Source of the DNA: Pogostemon cablin
Taxonomy: Eukaryota > Streptophyta > Magnoliopsida > Lamiales > Lamiaceae
Length of the DNA: 64,000 nucleotides
Assembly: GCA_023678885.1 (NCBI GenBank)
Contig: CM042965.1
Coordinates: forward strand, 27,509,777 to 27,573,776
Reading direction: 5' to 3'
The position numbers were made by a program, and so were the translations under genes. Below the pieces are notes generated by a model that was not told the origin of the DNA, searched no databases, and saw only the letters and a program-made list of their open reading frames with translations. Shown in pieces: positions 11,798-25,623 of this stretch (positions are counted from its first letter, which is position 1; each line of letters opens with the position of its first letter).

Positions 11798-13604
11798 TGA
11801 TGAGAGTGAAAATAAGCGTATTTGAGTGTCCAATTTAATACTTTTTTGATGAGAATTGTTGTCATATATTAGAACACGTATCTTATATTCATTATATTTG
11901 AGAAAAAGGTGCACTTGAGGTGTTTTATTATGTTTTAGGTGGAAAAGGATCAAAAGTGCAAAGTTGGAGAAAAGGTGCAACTTATGCAAGAATGCTGAAA
12001 AACACACGTCCAATTTGTGTAATTTTTCTGTATTTTTGTGGAGCTCAAAAGTGGAAGTGTGATACTTAGTTGGAAAGCCACAGAAGAGTGGGTCCTTTTG
12101 GCATAAGAAACACCTAAATCGGAGTCCAAACGAGAAAGTTATGATCGAAATGGTGACGTTGCGCAAACTATTTCTACTCAGCACGACTGTTCCACTTTAC
12201 ATGATTTGTTACATCTTCAAATATTGGACTTTCGGTGAGATCTTTTTATGGATAGAAAGCCAAGAAAAATATGATCGCGTGAGTGTAAGAATCACTAAAA
12301 TCGGAGTTTGTACGAGGAAGTTATGCTCAAAATTGTGAAGTCGCACAGCTGCCAGCGAGAAATTCCGAGAATTTTCGAAAACACAATTAATCTCCTTATC
12401 ACATAATCCTCCATGATTTACCCATATCTTTTATTTTCTTATTTAATTCACTTCTCACACCTATATATATTTTATATCATTATTCATGTGAGAAGGTACC
12501 GAAACACAATTATCCTACACCCCACAAGGGGGGATTACCCCCCAACCATCATCCACATCCTTTCCTCCATCCATCCATCACTTTCAAGATTCGTCTATGG
12601 AATCAAGAGGAAACCAAGAGAAAGATTCAAGATGGAGAAGGCCGTGACGACTCCCACATCTAGGGTTTTATTCGTTTTCTTTTTTATCTTGTATTTTCCA
12701 GACATATGGGTAAGATCTATCCAACCCATGATTGTTCTTCGCAACATCATGGACTAGAACCGTTTTGGTAGATCTAGGGTTTATGAAGGTTTTATGAATT
12801 AATTATGCTCTCTTGTGTGTCCTCCGTACAACACTACTTGTGGATTGATTTTATATATGATTGTGCTTTCTTAATCAATATTCACGGTCGTTTTGTGTAT
12901 CTTCAATTGGTATATAGAGTCTGAATATACATCTTGATTGTAGATTGAGTGCGTTCACTGTTGAACAGGATTCCATGTTATGATTCTAAGTGAGGGGACT
13001 CCGAAGCTTCATTAGAACTATCATATATGAATGTTTATTAATTGAATTGAATTCGGGTTAGTAAGCAGGATAAAGAGGGTAATTTTATAGTACCTATAAA
13101 TGAAGATCATATCGGGTTAGAGTACTAATCCTAGGGAAAATAATTGATACTGATAGTACCTAGAAGGGGTGGGTGAAATTATATCTCTTGTTCCAATGTT
13201 ATTCACACGTGTTATACACATATTTACTTGTGTCTATAGAGTAGATTTGCATGGTTTAGTGATGCGTCCATATTCCACAAGGTAGAGTCGGACATTAATA
13301 CACGAAAGGGAAATTAATGAGAGAAATCAGATTACCCTAAGGCTACCTATTCTCCATTCTTGAGTCACTTTCGTATTCTTCTAGTATTTAATTTATTTTA
13401 TTTGTTATTTTAATTAATTATTTAGTAGTTGATAATTCTATACCGCAACTTTATTGCCAAAAATCCATCTTAATTAATTTAGTAAATAATTAATTGAAAA
13501 TATGCCGTCCTTTGGGTTCGATATTTAACTTGGTCGCTTGCTTAAGCTGCAATTGATATCCTTAATACTTGGAAATTAATTGTGTTTTGAGAAAATGCTC
13601 ATCA
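11798..13604 (+). repeat. Solo LTR (Athila-like superfamily)
   Basis: It starts TGATGAGAGTGAAAATAAGC and ends ..GAAAATGCTCATCA (1807 bp). The flanking 5-mers ggtgt (11793-11797) and agtgt (13605-13609) agree at 4 of 5 positions, a possible decayed target duplication. No primer site or PPT follows, so it is a solo LTR. The 3' half shares 'gtgatgcgtccatattccac' and 'ataattgatactgatagtac' with LTRs at 16124, 34585, 46059, 49169 and 61396. The TATA-like region is at about 12455-12475. It marks the junction between MULE and element B. Confidence 0.8.
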
Positions 13605-14490
13605 AGTGTGACAACACTCGAAGCGACAGTACTGTAAGTTTTGTCATTTTATGTCGAAATTAACTGATTTGGTAGCTTATTTTCTTGGTGCTAACTATAT
13701 TCTGGTTTAATCTTGAGGTGCAATTTTGGACATACACAGCTGAAAGCACTAGTTCTAAAAAATCAAAGGTCTAAATATGCTGAGTAACTAGGCACACGGG
13801 GCTGACAACCACGATGTGTTCTTTTCTAAAGTCTGTTTAGTTTTAAAAAGGGAATAAAAACACTCTTGGACTATTACTGAGTAAACCACGATGTGATCTT
13901 TTCAAAAGGTAGAAAGTTCCTTGAGATTGAAAAGTGCATAAAAATACATAAAAGGATAGAAAGTCTATGTGCGCCTGCATAAAAAATCAACCTTGATTGA
14001 TTTTTCCAGAATATTTTTTAGCTCATGAAAATGTGTTATTAAATTGATTATTTTCAATACATTAAGTGATGAAATTTATAGTATATTTATTTATTAATTA
14101 TTCATATTGTTTTTCTTTTTTTATTAAGACCATATTTTTCTCTTATTAGTTAGTTGGCCTTAGTAACTGCTGCATTTGATCCCCTGCATTACACGATCAG
14201 CAGTTACACTTAGTGGACATATACCCTTCTCAAATATTCTTTTCTTCTCTTTATATTCTAGATGTGTGATGTGTGAGTTGATATGGTGTCAAGTTTGCTT
14301 GCTTGTTTAATCAGTATACAACACTCTCTCACATACTTTTGGTTTTTCAAAATTCAAATTGCTATCTCACTCAAGTATCTCAATGTCTCCTCCAAAGACA
14401 AACCTTCCCTCTTCCTGAGCAAAACATTCCTCATCATCCAAACCTTCTACTTCCTCTCGCAAATCCACTCCACTCTAAACCCTAGCTTCT
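13605..14490 (+). other. Spacer between pol and extra ORF (element B)
   Basis: Noncoding sequence colinear with 39795-40576 of element E. It shares 'gtaagttttgtcattttatgtc' in both copies and a roughly 45-nt block containing 'aggcacacggggctgacaac' (13791 here, 39970 in E). Only part of the second occurrence of that block ('ccacgatgtgatcttttc', 13887) remains. The duplicated block may be a regulatory signal conserved within the family. Confidence 0.65.
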
Positions 14491-17400
14491 ATGGCCGAGA
14501 ATATCGCGACTGGTGCTGCTCAGAATGTGAATCCTGATGCTGCTGCACCACCACTTGGACCCATTGTAGAGTCAGCCGTACCCAGATATATTGTCCTTCC
14601 TCAAGGTACTCCCGACTTTGTATTTCTCTCACTTCAGGCTCAGGTCGCCAATTCAGACATTATTGTATCTCGAATCGAAGTCTCGATGCTTGAACCTCTT
14701 ACTGTTGTCTAATCTGATATTCCCGCTCCATCATTTGAACCTACTCAAACTACTATTCCTCTATCAGAAATTCCATCTGAAACTCAGCCTTCTAAAACTT
14801 TTGAACCATCAGACCCTGTTCAAGTCCCTTTCACATCATCACCTATTGCTTCTTCTGTCCAAACTGAGCAAAATTCGACTGTGTCTTCTCCTTCGTCATC
14901 ACCATCTGTTCTGATTATGTCAAAGGTGACCAAGAAGACTGCACCTAAGTGCAAGGATCCACTTATGCACTGGTCTATCCGTGTCTGTAAGAAGGGTCAA
15001 ACTATTGCTTCATTGGATGTACCCAGTACTGCTAAAGGGAAATCTCCTATTTTTTTATCTGATTCTGATGATGACTCTACTCCAATGGATTTAGATGTTC
15101 CTAGAGAGAACCCCACACTGGCTGAATTCTACAAAGCCCTGAAGAAAAGGAGACGAGGCAAGAAAGTTATATCTGATGTTGCTGCCTCTGTTACAACACC
15201 TGAAGAAGAAACTGAAGTTGATCTGGACCAACTGATTGATGATATTGCAGCTGATGTTGCCACTGATAAGGCAACACCTGTTGATGCGGATACAACACCC
15301 CTCTGATCCTGATTCATCATCTCATGATGAAGAGGATGCACCCGAGGAATATGATGACAGTGCTACCTCTGATGAATCTGATAAGGATGCTGCTGCTCCA
15401 GATGCTGATGATGATGTTGATAAATAAAATTCTGATGATGATGAACCGGATGATGATTCTTACTATGATCTTGAGAACTTTGGAACTGACCATTTCTACT
15501 TTGATGATGGTAAGGCCAGATACAAGAAATTTACTAAGAAAAATGTCATTCATGAAAGAAAAATAAAAGATGAAGACCTTGTCACACACAATCTAACTCA
15601 ATTTTTTGAAAAACGAAGTTTGCTCAAATCTCTCAGGTACTCTAGTACTTTCTATAGCAATTGGATTTGTGAGTTTTATGCAAACATTAGTTCAAGGATG
15701 ATTAAGAGTACTAGTCCTAAGTTTGGAAAGACTTACTTTAGGAAAAAGATTTATGATTTTTCTCCTGAAAAGATAAATACATTGTTGGGGACTGTACATG
15801 CTAAAAGTGATGATGATATTGATGATATGGATGAGATTATTTCTGTGATTACTATGGTCAGATTACTAGTTGGCCTAAGAAGTTGTTCAGTTTAAGTTTA
15901 ACAAGTCTACATGCTGTCTTGCACAAGCTGTGTGTCTACAATTAGTTGTATACCTTTGACATCACTAGAGTTACTACTGAGCATGCCATGCTGATTTATA
16001 AGATAGGGAAGAACCTTTCTTTTAACCTTGGTGAAGTTATTTATAAGAACTTGATCAGTTATGATGAAAACAATTCCAAGGTTGGCAAGTTACCATATCC
16101 AGCATTGATCCATGCCGTCGAATTAATGCGCTTTTTTTCATGCAAAATTAATCACTAAGTATTAAAGATATCAATTGCAGCTTAAGCAAGCGACCCAGTT
16201 AAATATCGAACCCAAAGGATGGCATATTATCAATTTAATTATTTATTAAATTAATTAAGATGAAAAGCAATTAAGTTTGAGGTTTGATTATCAACTACTA
16301 AACAATTAATTAGAATAACAAATAAAATAAATAACACTGGAAGAATACGAAAGTAGCTCAAGAATGGAGAATAGGTAGCTCTAAGGTAATCCAGTTTTAC
16401 TACTTAACTTCCCTCTCAAGTGCAAGCCGACTCTGCCTTGTGGACTATGGACGCATCACTAAACCATGCAAATCTACTCTATAGACACGAGTAAATATGT
16501 TTGTAACACGTGTGAATAATCTTGGAGTAAGAGATATAATTTTACCCCCCCTTTTTAGGTACTATCAGTATCAATTATTTCTCACGTCACATCGGAAATC
16601 TAACCCGATATGATCTCCCTTTATAGGTACTATAAAATTAACCTCTTTATCCTGCTTATTAACCCGAATTTAATTCAATTAATAAACATTCATATATGAT
16701 AGTTCTAATAAAGCTTTGGAGTCCCCTCACTTAGAATCATAATATGAAATCCTGTTCAGCAGTGAACGCACTCAATCTACAACCAAGATATATATTCAGA
16801 CTCTATATACCAATTGAAGATGCACAAAACGACCATGAATATGGATTAAGGAAGCACAATCATATATAAAATCAATCCACAAGTAGTGTTGTATGGAGGA
16901 CACACAAGAGAGATTAATTTATTCATAAAACCTTCAAAAATCCTAGATCTACCAAAATGATTCTAGCCCATGATGTTACGAAGAACAATCATGGGGGTTG
17001 GATAGATCTTACCCATATATCTGGAAAATACAAGATAAATTAGGAATTGAATAAAATCCTAGATGCGGGAGTCGTCGCGTCCTTCTCCATCTTGAATTTT
17101 GAGCTAACTTTCTCGTCAAAACTCCGATTTGAGTAATTCTTACACTCACATAATCCTCTCTTCCTTGGATTTTTATTTATATAAAGAACTCGAAGAAAAT
17201 CTAACAATTGAAGGTGTAACAAGCCATGCAAAGTGGAATAGTCGTGCTGAGTAGAAACAGCTTGCGACGTCACCATTTCGATCATAAATTTCTCTTTTGG
17301 ACTCCGATTGAGGTGTTTCTTATACCAAAATGATCCACTCTTCTGTGGCTTTTCAACATGTATCACACTTTCATTTTTAAGCTCCATACAAATACAGAAA

Positions 17401-18180
17401 AATTACACAAGTTGGACGTGCCTTTTTCAGCATTCTTGCACAAGTTGCACCTTTTCTCCAACTTTGCACTTTTGATCCTTTTTTCACCTAAAATATAATA
17501 AAACACCTCAAGTGCATCTTTTTCTCATATATATCAAATATAAGACACTTGTGCTAATATATGACAACAATTCTCATAAAAAAGGTGTTAAATTGGACAC
17601 CAAAACATGCTTATTTTTACTCTCATCACGGATTAAGGTGTTAAGAAGGGTAAGGGTAATTTTCTGTCTCTGAATGCTCTGGTGTTAGGTATTTCTAAAC
17701 CTCTACTTGAGGGTAACCACATTATTGATCTACCTTATGTGAACCCTGCTCCTGCTCATGAATCTGAACCTGAAACTCAGAATATTGCCTCTGATGCTGA
17801 CAACACTACTGTACACACTGATGCTCCTGCTTGATCTGGAGAGGTAGTTTCTGTTACTGTGCATCTCAGGTACATTGAAGAGCAAGCTAATTCACTCGTA
17901 CGCCAAGTGTCTCATCTCAGACTCCAAGCCTCTGCTTTGAATAGACAAGCTGACTGGCTAGAACAAAGAGCTCAGATCTGGACTGGTTTGCTATCCACAC
18001 CCACAGGGGGAGAGGTACCTGATGCTGCTCAAAATGCTGCTGCTATTGAAAGCTCAAGCTCAAGGGGAGTTGTGATCGAAGACATCACTGGAGAACCTGA
18101 AGGAGATAATGCTGATCGTACTGAAGGTGCTGATGCTAATGTTGGTGATGATGATGCAACTTATGTGGAGTTCATATAGT
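14491..18180 (+). pseudogene. Extra 3' ORF of Sirevirus-like element B, interrupted
   Basis: The reading starts 'MAENIATGAAQNVNPDA' at 14491. It has a Pro/Ser/Thr-rich N-terminus, a basic patch ('KALKKRRRGKKV', about 15140), long acidic Asp-rich runs (15230-15480) and a conserved globular block (15500-15890): 'SLLKSLRYSSTFYSNWICEF', 'MIKSTSPKFGK' and 'YDFSPEKINTLLGT'. This resembles the putative plant transposon protein domain found downstream of pol. After the solo LTR it resumes at 17634, ending in a Leu-rich likely coiled coil ('LRLQASALNRQADWLEQRAQ', about 17920) and an acidic tail. Stops (14710, 15424, 15893) and frameshifts disable it. Its role is unknown; it occupies the env position. 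Confidence 0.75.
16124..17628 (-). repeat. Solo LTR inserted in element B
   Basis: The plus strand starts TAATGCGCTTT (a mutated TGATGCGC) and ends ..TACTCTCATCA; read on the minus strand it starts TGATGAGAGT. Flanks cgaat (16119-16123) and cggat (17629-17633) form a target duplication with one mismatch. Element B coding sequence continues on both sides, as judged from the uninterrupted copy in element E near 42300-42330. Its length of 1505 bp is similar to the LTR at 11798. Confidence 0.88.
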
Positions 18181-18619
18181 AAGGGGGAGATTGAGTTTGG
18201 AACAGTAGCAGATCATGATGTTGATACTCTATACCAGGAGTAGCAGATCATGATGTTGATGCTTAGAAGAATGAAAGAATTGCTGCTCTAACTCTCTAAC
18301 CCTCTAACTATTTGGTTGTTGAATGGTTAAACTGATATTTGTTTTCTGCTAACTTGCTGGATACTTATTTCAGTTTGTTTATTGTTCTGAACTTATTGAA
18401 ACTGGGTTACTTGATTCTTAGTAACTTTATTTTTTTTTACCTTTTGTTAACTCTTAACTAAGCTCTGATCTTATTGGTTAATTACCACTTTGGTAGTTAT
18501 GCTCTGAAGTGCTTAGTTATTTTGCACAAATGACGAACTAATATATGATGTATTATATGGATATCCTATTTTGCCTTATTTATTTGCATCAGGTTGTGTG
18601 GTTGTGGATAGTTGTGATT

Positions 18620-18628
18620 GGGAGAGAT
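18620..18628 (+). promoter_or_regulatory. 3' polypurine tract of element B
   Basis: The GGGAGAGAT-type purine run directly precedes the LTR. It matches in position the 'ggagaagat' run before the 3' LTR of element E (43253-43261). Confidence 0.55.
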
Positions 18629-19434
18629 TATTGATATGAAGTGTTGAGACCTGTGTCGTCACATTTGGAATCACACCGATCCTCCACCAGTTATTATTAA
18701 ACACTAACATGTTTGTGTAGTGTTGTGCTTGATGTTACTTTCAGGGTTGTGGCAATTGAATGAAGAACTTACTGAATGGGATCCACAAGACTGAAGAGCA
18801 ATCTGGAAAGTTCTAGAAGTCCAGAAGGTTCTAGAAGTTGAAGATAACTACCCAAAGTAGTGGGTTGGTTATTTGCTGATCATGGGTGGTTTCTGTATCT
18901 CCTAGTGGACCACTTATTTGAAGAAGGCTGCAGCATGATTCATGTCTATAAATAGAAGCTATCAGACTTAATTTCAGTGGTACAGAAAAACTTGGAGAGT
19001 TCCTACAAAGAGAGTCGCCAGACGTAGAGTTTATTCGACTACGTTCCTCTTGTAGTATTTTCACTGGTGTTGTAACATCTCGTTCTGCATCACGTGTATA
19101 GTATTATCCCGTATGTTTTGTGTGTACTATTCACAAGCAGTGGAAGTGCATACTTGAAGTAGGATCTAGATCTAACCATCTAGGTTATGCCACTTGGGAG
19201 TTTGTAAATCACTTTTTCCAAGTTAATGATATTTTAGCCATGAGGCCACAACAAACTTATTCATAAATTTGTAGAAAGATTGAGTAATTCCGTGTGTTTA
19301 GTCTTCCGCTGTACAAACTTGCATATTCGTATTCAAGTTTCATCCTGATAAGAGTCAGTGTTGTACTAAGTATTACCACACTAAGGACAACATCACTGAC
19401 GTAAACACACTTACACACCTGACGGACCCCGACA
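18629..19434 (+). repeat. 3' LTR of element B (copia)
   Basis: The LTR aligns over its whole length with both LTRs of element E: 'gaagtgttgagacc', 'cctccaccagtt', 'cagtggaagtgcatacttgaag', 'ttccgctg', and the terminal 'cccgaca'. The start appears mutated (TATTGATATG in place of TGT(C/T)GA(C/T)GTG). Its length of 806 bp compares with 882-884 bp in element E. Confidence 0.8.
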
Positions 19435-20032
<598 letters not shown>

Positions 20033-21334
20033 TAGCATGGAACCGGGATCCTTAATTTTTTAAAAATAAAATTAATACTATTATTAATGTCTCTGATTAT
20101 ATTATATTAGTTCATATTTTAATTTATCTTTATTTTTAAAATTAATTTTTCTTGACATACTATTATTGTTTTAATTATAAGGGCCATATGTATAATTTAA
20201 TATTAAAAATTATTAAACATTATTGAAAACTTCTCGATAAACATGTTTTGTATTTTGTTTGATACATTACCTTTGTTGAGAGTGAAATTTCACTTATTTT
20301 AGGTCTTTTATTACACCGTTTTTGATCGAATGTGTCCATGATTTTGTGTAGAATGATATGATTTTCATATCTTGCATAATTAAGATGCTACTAAGGTGTT
20401 TTGTTAAGTTTTGAAGGGTAAAATATGATCAAAAGTTCAAAGTTGGAATGAAGAGTGAAAGTGTAGAGGACTGCTGAAAAACACACGTCAACATTGAATA
20501 ATTTTTCTGTATTTTTGTAGAAGTCCAAATTAATTATGTAATATATGGTTGGAAAGCAACAGCAGAGAGGATCTTTTTGGCGCAAAAATCACTCAAATCG
20601 GAATCAGTCTGAGGAAATTAGGCTCGAAATGGTAAGGTCGCGCAGCTACAAATGAGAATTTTCAAAAATTTCCGAAAATCAGCCTATCTTTCCTATTTCT
20701 TGGAGCACAATTAATTTCTTTATTTCATTCTCTTCTTACACCTATATATATGTTACATCATTATTAATAAAAGACACCACCCTCCATAAGGGGATCACCC
20801 CCATCCATCATCTACCATAATCCACATCCATCCCATCATCCATCCACACCGATCGAATGAGATTCAAGGGCTATTCAAGAGGGAGGTCAGTCAATGGGAG
20901 AGACAGAGAAGGAAAGTAAAATAACGCCAACACTAGGGTTTTTCTATTCCTTTCTTTTATTTTCGTTTGTCAAGACTTCTGGTATGAATTTGATAGCCAT
21001 GGGAGTTGCTTGTAACCCCATGGGCTAATTTTATTTACAATTTTAAGGTTTGAAGGATAGACATAATTGATTTGATAAACTAGACTGATTTTTGTGAATT
21101 CATATGGATTATTATTTTGGTTTATTTGATTCGTATTGAGACTTTGCAATCATGCTTCGTAATGTCTTCATAGTAAATTCATGACATCCGCTATAATACT
21201 TGATTTATTATGTTAGCTTGTGTGGGTTCATGAATTGAATTGTCTATCTGTTGGGAATTAAGGTAGTTCCGTAATAAACACATTAATTCTAAGAACCGGT
21301 AAATCAGATACTTGAATTGTTTAATGGAACAATG

Positions 21335-22526
21335 TGATCGTTGTGAAATTCACCTAGATTTTAAGTGGATTTTTGTGGCTTTAATTTAATAATTGAGCAT
21401 GATTTTAATGAAAATACTATTAATTGCTTGATTATTTGGAGAAAGGTATTTTTGTTTATTTTGCAGAAAAATGGGTGATTTTGATAAAAATGGATTCTAC
21501 AAGTTAAGAGGAAGTTAAATTCCATTAAATTGAATCATTAGATTCAATAGTTAAGGAGAGCTTTTTAAGATCTCCATAGTTGAGATCCCTCCCCCTTTCG
21601 GGGTGAGGGATCCATCCGTAGTTTAAATATTTTTTCTAGATTAGGATTTTATTGTTTTCCAAGAAGGTGGGGACACCAAGGAAAAGATGATCCTCATGGA
21701 TGTAAAACTTCATTAAGGTGTAATCTAATCCTACTTATTATCTTTTTATTTTCTGTGTTTTGGATGTTTAAGTGATGTTTAGATTATGGATTAATTTGTG
21801 ATATTATTTAAATTGCAATCCCGGCTTTGATTAGTTTCATTTATGGATGCTTAATTGTTTAATCTATATGTTTGATTTGTGTGGTTAATTATCTAGTGCA
21901 TGTGGTTAGAACGAGAGTTCAATTATATGTTTTAGGAATTAATTTAATCATTTCATCATGTGGGTTATGTGGATTAATGTGGGAAGAGTTGGAGACGACC
22001 TCTCATGTTTAGAACAACATAAGTGGACATTAGAGAGGTTAGATCAAGAGGTCAATTAATCTAGTGAGGGGAACCCAACCTTAGTGAATTCATAGTACCT
22101 AGAAAGGGAATATTACCTATGATTTGGTACCTTTTAGGGAACTCGTACGTGTAATTAGTACCTATTGGGAGGTGTTCGCTAAGGTATCGATACTATGTGC
22201 TACTTTGGGGTCTTTGTAAGGGCCTACATCCTCTTCATCTCGAGAGAGAGTTTAGGTGAAAATAGTGATCGCTCTTACTATGATAGCTTAAATTGGGAGG
22301 CAATTAGATGTGTTACATGATTGATCCATTTGAATTGCATCATGAAGATTTTCTTTGCATTGAAAATTCCAAAAATATTGTAATTAGTTTCTTTTCTTGT
22401 TTTTATTATCTCTCTTCTCGGTCGTCCCTAACTAATACGAGACTATAACTTGAAGGCCACGAATCCTAAATTCCCTTGGGTTCGATATTTTGTTGCTTGG
22501 TCACCCGGACTATTAACGACCAATCA
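21335..22526 (+). repeat. 5' LTR of element D
   Basis: It starts TGATCGTTGTGAAATTCACC and ends ..ACGACCAATCA. It lacks the segment seen at about 24350-24600 of the 3' LTR, joining 'aagaggaag' directly to 'ttaaattccattaaattg'. That missing segment held the promoter-proximal U3, so this LTR is probably promoter-deficient. Confidence 0.85.
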
Positions 22527-22528
22527 AA

Positions 22529-22546
22529 TGGCGCTATTGCCGGGGA
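22529..22546 (+). promoter_or_regulatory. Primer binding site of element D
   Basis: TGGCGCTATTGCCGGGGA, two bases after the 5' LTR. It differs at two positions from the TGGCGCCGTTGCCGGGGA tRNA-Asp-type primer site of Athila elements. Confidence 0.85.
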
Positions 22547-24137
22547 ATTTAGTTGTATTTGTGACTTCGGGTTTCGTTGAGTGTTAGGATAGGGACATTT
22601 TTATTTGATTTGTTTTCTTTTTTGTTTTTGTTTTATGGTTGTGTTTGTAGGGACGAAAGCGTGGTGGCATGGTATTGGCCTTGAAGAGCAAAGGAGTGGT
22701 GCAAATTGAGGTAACGAACATCTTCTCAACTTAAATTCGACTTTGCCTAATTTAAGTTTGGGGGTATGTTCTCTTTGTTACTTGACTTTTCTACGGTTTG
22801 AATTAGAAAAATTGCATCAATGAACTCCTACTTGATCATATTGCACCGGCGCACGTTTAAGTCCTTACTCTTTTCTTTGGCACGTATTTTTTTTTTTTTT
22901 TGTTTTTTTGTGCTTTTCTTGCTTTCTTTTGCTTTCCATAAGGAGATTCTCTTGTGCTTCATTGTGAGGAATTTTGAGGCTATGAGCTTGGTTGGAACTT
23001 GTGACTTGATGGATTTTTTTTGTGTACTTGTTGAGTTGTGGTTTGTGCTTGTTTTGTGTTTCTTTCACTACTACAGGCCCGTGAGATTTTTGAACCTTAA
23101 AATCATGAAATCAAATGGTTTTTCTTTTCTTGTGTGTGCATCATTCTTTTGTGTGCATTCTAGAACTTCCCATTGTGTCTTCTTAAAGCTACATGTGTGT
23201 GAAGATTGTTGGAAATGATTTAAGGCCATCTTTGTGTTGACAAGTCACTTAGCCAAATTAATCCTACCAAATGAAATTATTTCGTAGTTTGCCCCTTTGA
23301 GCTTATTATCCTTATTTCTTTGGCAACCTACAAATTTAGCCATTTTTATCCATATTTTATATCCTAATCACCTTTATTGATTAGTAGAGGATTAATGGGG
23401 ATGAAGTGGTTGAATTGAGCTTACAAGAAAGTTTGGAAAGAGAGAAATTGTGAAAGTGCAAGAAAAGATGGAGAAAAGATGAAAAAGAAAAAATAGAGGT
23501 TGTGTGAAAAGAAAATTTGAGTGAAGCTTGTATAAAAGAAGCATAAAGGAGCTCTACTAGAAAAATGAAAAGAGAGCCATTGTGGAAAAGAGAGGAAAAA
23601 AAAAAACTCAATAGTGGAAGAAAAAAAAAGAAAAATGGTTCGTTAGTGTGTTGGATGGAAAATTACATTTTTCTTGAGGTGAAAAGAGAAAATGAGAGGA
23701 TAAGAGTTGAAGTGATCAATCAACTTAAATTCTCTTCTAATCTTGAGCTTACTTTTCCTAAATTTTCCTACCCAAGACCAAAGAGCCTACATTACAACCC
23801 CATTAAAGACCTTTTTGATTTAATAATTAACACATACAAGTGGTAGAGAGTTTAGACCTTTGGCAAGCATATGGTAATGACATACATTTGAATTGATTTT
23901 TGAGAGTATACACTTCTCCCATACACCCCTTGAGTGTGAGAGTGAAAAGCAAAATCTAGAGAGGAGTAGTGAAAGTCTCACTTGCTTGCATATTTCCTAA
24001 ATTTAATTTGTATGCATTTAAATTGATATCTTGTCGCTTGTTTTGATTGAATTGAAATAGCTTTGAAGTGACTCAATCTCATTGATATCTTGATTCAATT
24101 CTAGGTGAATTCCCCTCCTCGTTCTTTCTTTTCTTTC
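22547..24137 (+). other. Noncoding internal region of element D
   Basis: No gag, pol or env domain is found in any frame; the short ORFs are T-rich or purine-rich low-complexity shadows. An AAGTTTGGGGG tract lies at about 22746, 200 bp after the primer site. Parts near 23850 ('agacctttggcaagcatatgg') match, inverted, the 3' noncoding part of element F near 50990-51005. The region therefore corresponds to the segment downstream of pol, and gag-pol has been lost as a block. Confidence 0.7.
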
Positions 24138-24157
24138 GTTGCTCGGGGACGAGCAAC
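24138..24157 (+). promoter_or_regulatory. Stem-loop just upstream of the PPT (element D)
   Basis: The sequence GTTGCTCG-GGGA-CGAGCAAC is a perfect 8-bp stem with a 4-nt loop, ending 5 bp before the PPT. Element F has nearly the same structure (GTTGCCTCGGGACGAGCAAC) in the same place. Conservation in two diverged elements suggests a function, for example in RNA 3' processing, packaging or plus-strand priming. Confidence 0.7.
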
Positions 24158-24162
24158 ACTTT

Positions 24163-24175
24163 AAGTTTGGGGGTT
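24163..24175 (+). promoter_or_regulatory. 3' polypurine tract of element D
   Basis: AAGTTTGGGGGTT immediately abuts the 3' LTR start TGATCG. It is identical in core to the PPT of element F. Confidence 0.85.
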
Positions 24176-25619
24176 TGATCGTTGTGAAATTCACCTAGAT
24201 TTTAAGTGGATTTTTGTGACTTTAATTTAATAATTGAGCATGATTTTAATGAAAATACTATTAATTGCTTGATTATTTGGAGAAAGGTATTTTTGTTTAT
24301 TTTTGCAGAAAAATGGGTGATTTTGATAAAAATGGATTCTACAAGTGAAGAGGAAGATGTGGGAGAAAACGAAGCTCGATTTGGAGTTGAAACGAGCAAG
24401 AACGGGCCAAAGGAAAAATTGTTATAAATTCCATTTTTGGTGCCATGAGCTAAATTATCCCACATTGATTACTTACCACAAATTTCTCTCACTCTACTAC
24501 TACATGACCCAATTTGTCCCACATTGAAAACTCACTCAAATTTCTCTCATCCTTACTACTATAAATACCCTCTTCTATGAAAGTCACCATTGATCATTTC
24601 TCACCCATTAAATTTCATTAAATTGAATCATTAGATTCAATAGTTAAGGAGAGCTTTTTAAGATCTCCATAGTTGAGATCCCTCCCCCTTTCGGGGTGAG
24701 GGATCCGTCCGTAGTTTAAATATTTTTTCTAGATTAGGATTTTATTGTTTTCCAAAAAGGTGGGGACACCAAGGAAAGGATGATCCTCATGGATGTAAAA
24801 CTTCATTAAGGTGTAATCTAATCCTACTTATTATTTTTTTATTTTCTATGTTTTGGATGTTTAAGTGATGTTTAGATTATGGATTAATTTGTGATATTAT
24901 TTAAATTGCAATCCCGACTTTGATTAGTTTCATTTATGGATGCTTAATTGTTTAATCTATATGTTTGATTTGTGTGGTTAATTATCTAGTGCATGTGGTT
25001 AGAACGAGAGTTCAATTATGTGTTTTAGGAATTAATTTAATCATTTCATCATGTGGGTTATGTGGATTAATGTGGGAAGAGTTGGAGACGACCTCTCATG
25101 TTTAGAACTACATAAGTGGACACTAGAGAGGTTAGATCGAGAGGTCAATTAATCTAGTGAGGGGAACCCAACCTTAGTGAATTCATATTACCTAGAAAGG
25201 GAATATTACCTATGATTTAGTACCTTTTAGGGAACTCGTACGTGTAATTAGTACCTATTGGGAGGTGTTCGCTAAGATATCGATCCTATGTGCTACTTTG
25301 GGGTATTTGTAAGGGCCTACATCCTCTTCATCTCGAGAGAGAGTTTAGGTGAAAATAGTGATCGCTTTTACTATGGTAGCTTAAATTGGGAGGCAATTAG
25401 ATGTGTTACATGATTGATCCATTTGAATTGCATCATGAAGATTTCCTTTGCATTGAAAATTTCAAAAATATTGTAATTAGTTTCTTTTTTTGTTTTTATT
25501 ATCTCTCTTCTCGGTCGTCCCTAACTAATACGAGACTATAACTTGAAGGCCACGAATCCTAAATTCTCTTGGGTTCGATATTTTATTGCTTGGTCGCCCG
25601 GACTATTAATGACCAATCA
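24176..25619 (+). repeat. 3' LTR of element D
   Basis: TGATCGTTGTG... to ..TGACCAATCA, 1444 bp. It keeps the U3 segment missing in the 5' LTR, including 'ctactactataaataccctc' (about 24555), whose TATAAATA is the likely TATA box. The downstream R/U5 is nearly identical to 21530-22526. Confidence 0.85.
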
Positions 25620-25623
25620 AATG

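Larger units (their letters stand above)
13605..19434 (+). mobile_element. Element B: 3' half of a Sirevirus-like Ty1/copia element
   Basis: From 13605 on, the sequence parallels element E from about 39795 to its end: inter-ORF spacer, the extra 3' ORF, PPT and LTR. Gag, pol and the 5' LTR are absent, so this is a 5'-truncated copy. It is interrupted by the solo LTR at 16124-17628. It is clearly diverged from E and therefore represents an independent copy or subfamily, not a segmental duplicate. Confidence 0.85.
21335..25619 (+). mobile_element. Element D: non-autonomous Athila-like LTR retrotransposon
   Basis: Two homologous LTRs (21335-22526 and 24176-25619) flank a primer site, a 1.6-kb internal region without gag or pol, and a PPT. 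Flanks are aatg at both ends (21331-21334 and 25620-25623). The internal region keeps only post-pol sequence, so the element must have been mobilised by proteins of a relative. The LTRs are very similar apart from about 250 bp present only in the 3' LTR (about 24350-24600), presumably deleted from the 5' LTR. That pattern fits a fairly recent insertion. Confidence 0.85.

Noticed and set aside
22820..23846. ORFs of 132 and 93 codons with hydrophobic or Lys-rich sequence
   Set aside because: Low-complexity T-rich and A-rich parts of the element D internal region with no conserved domain.
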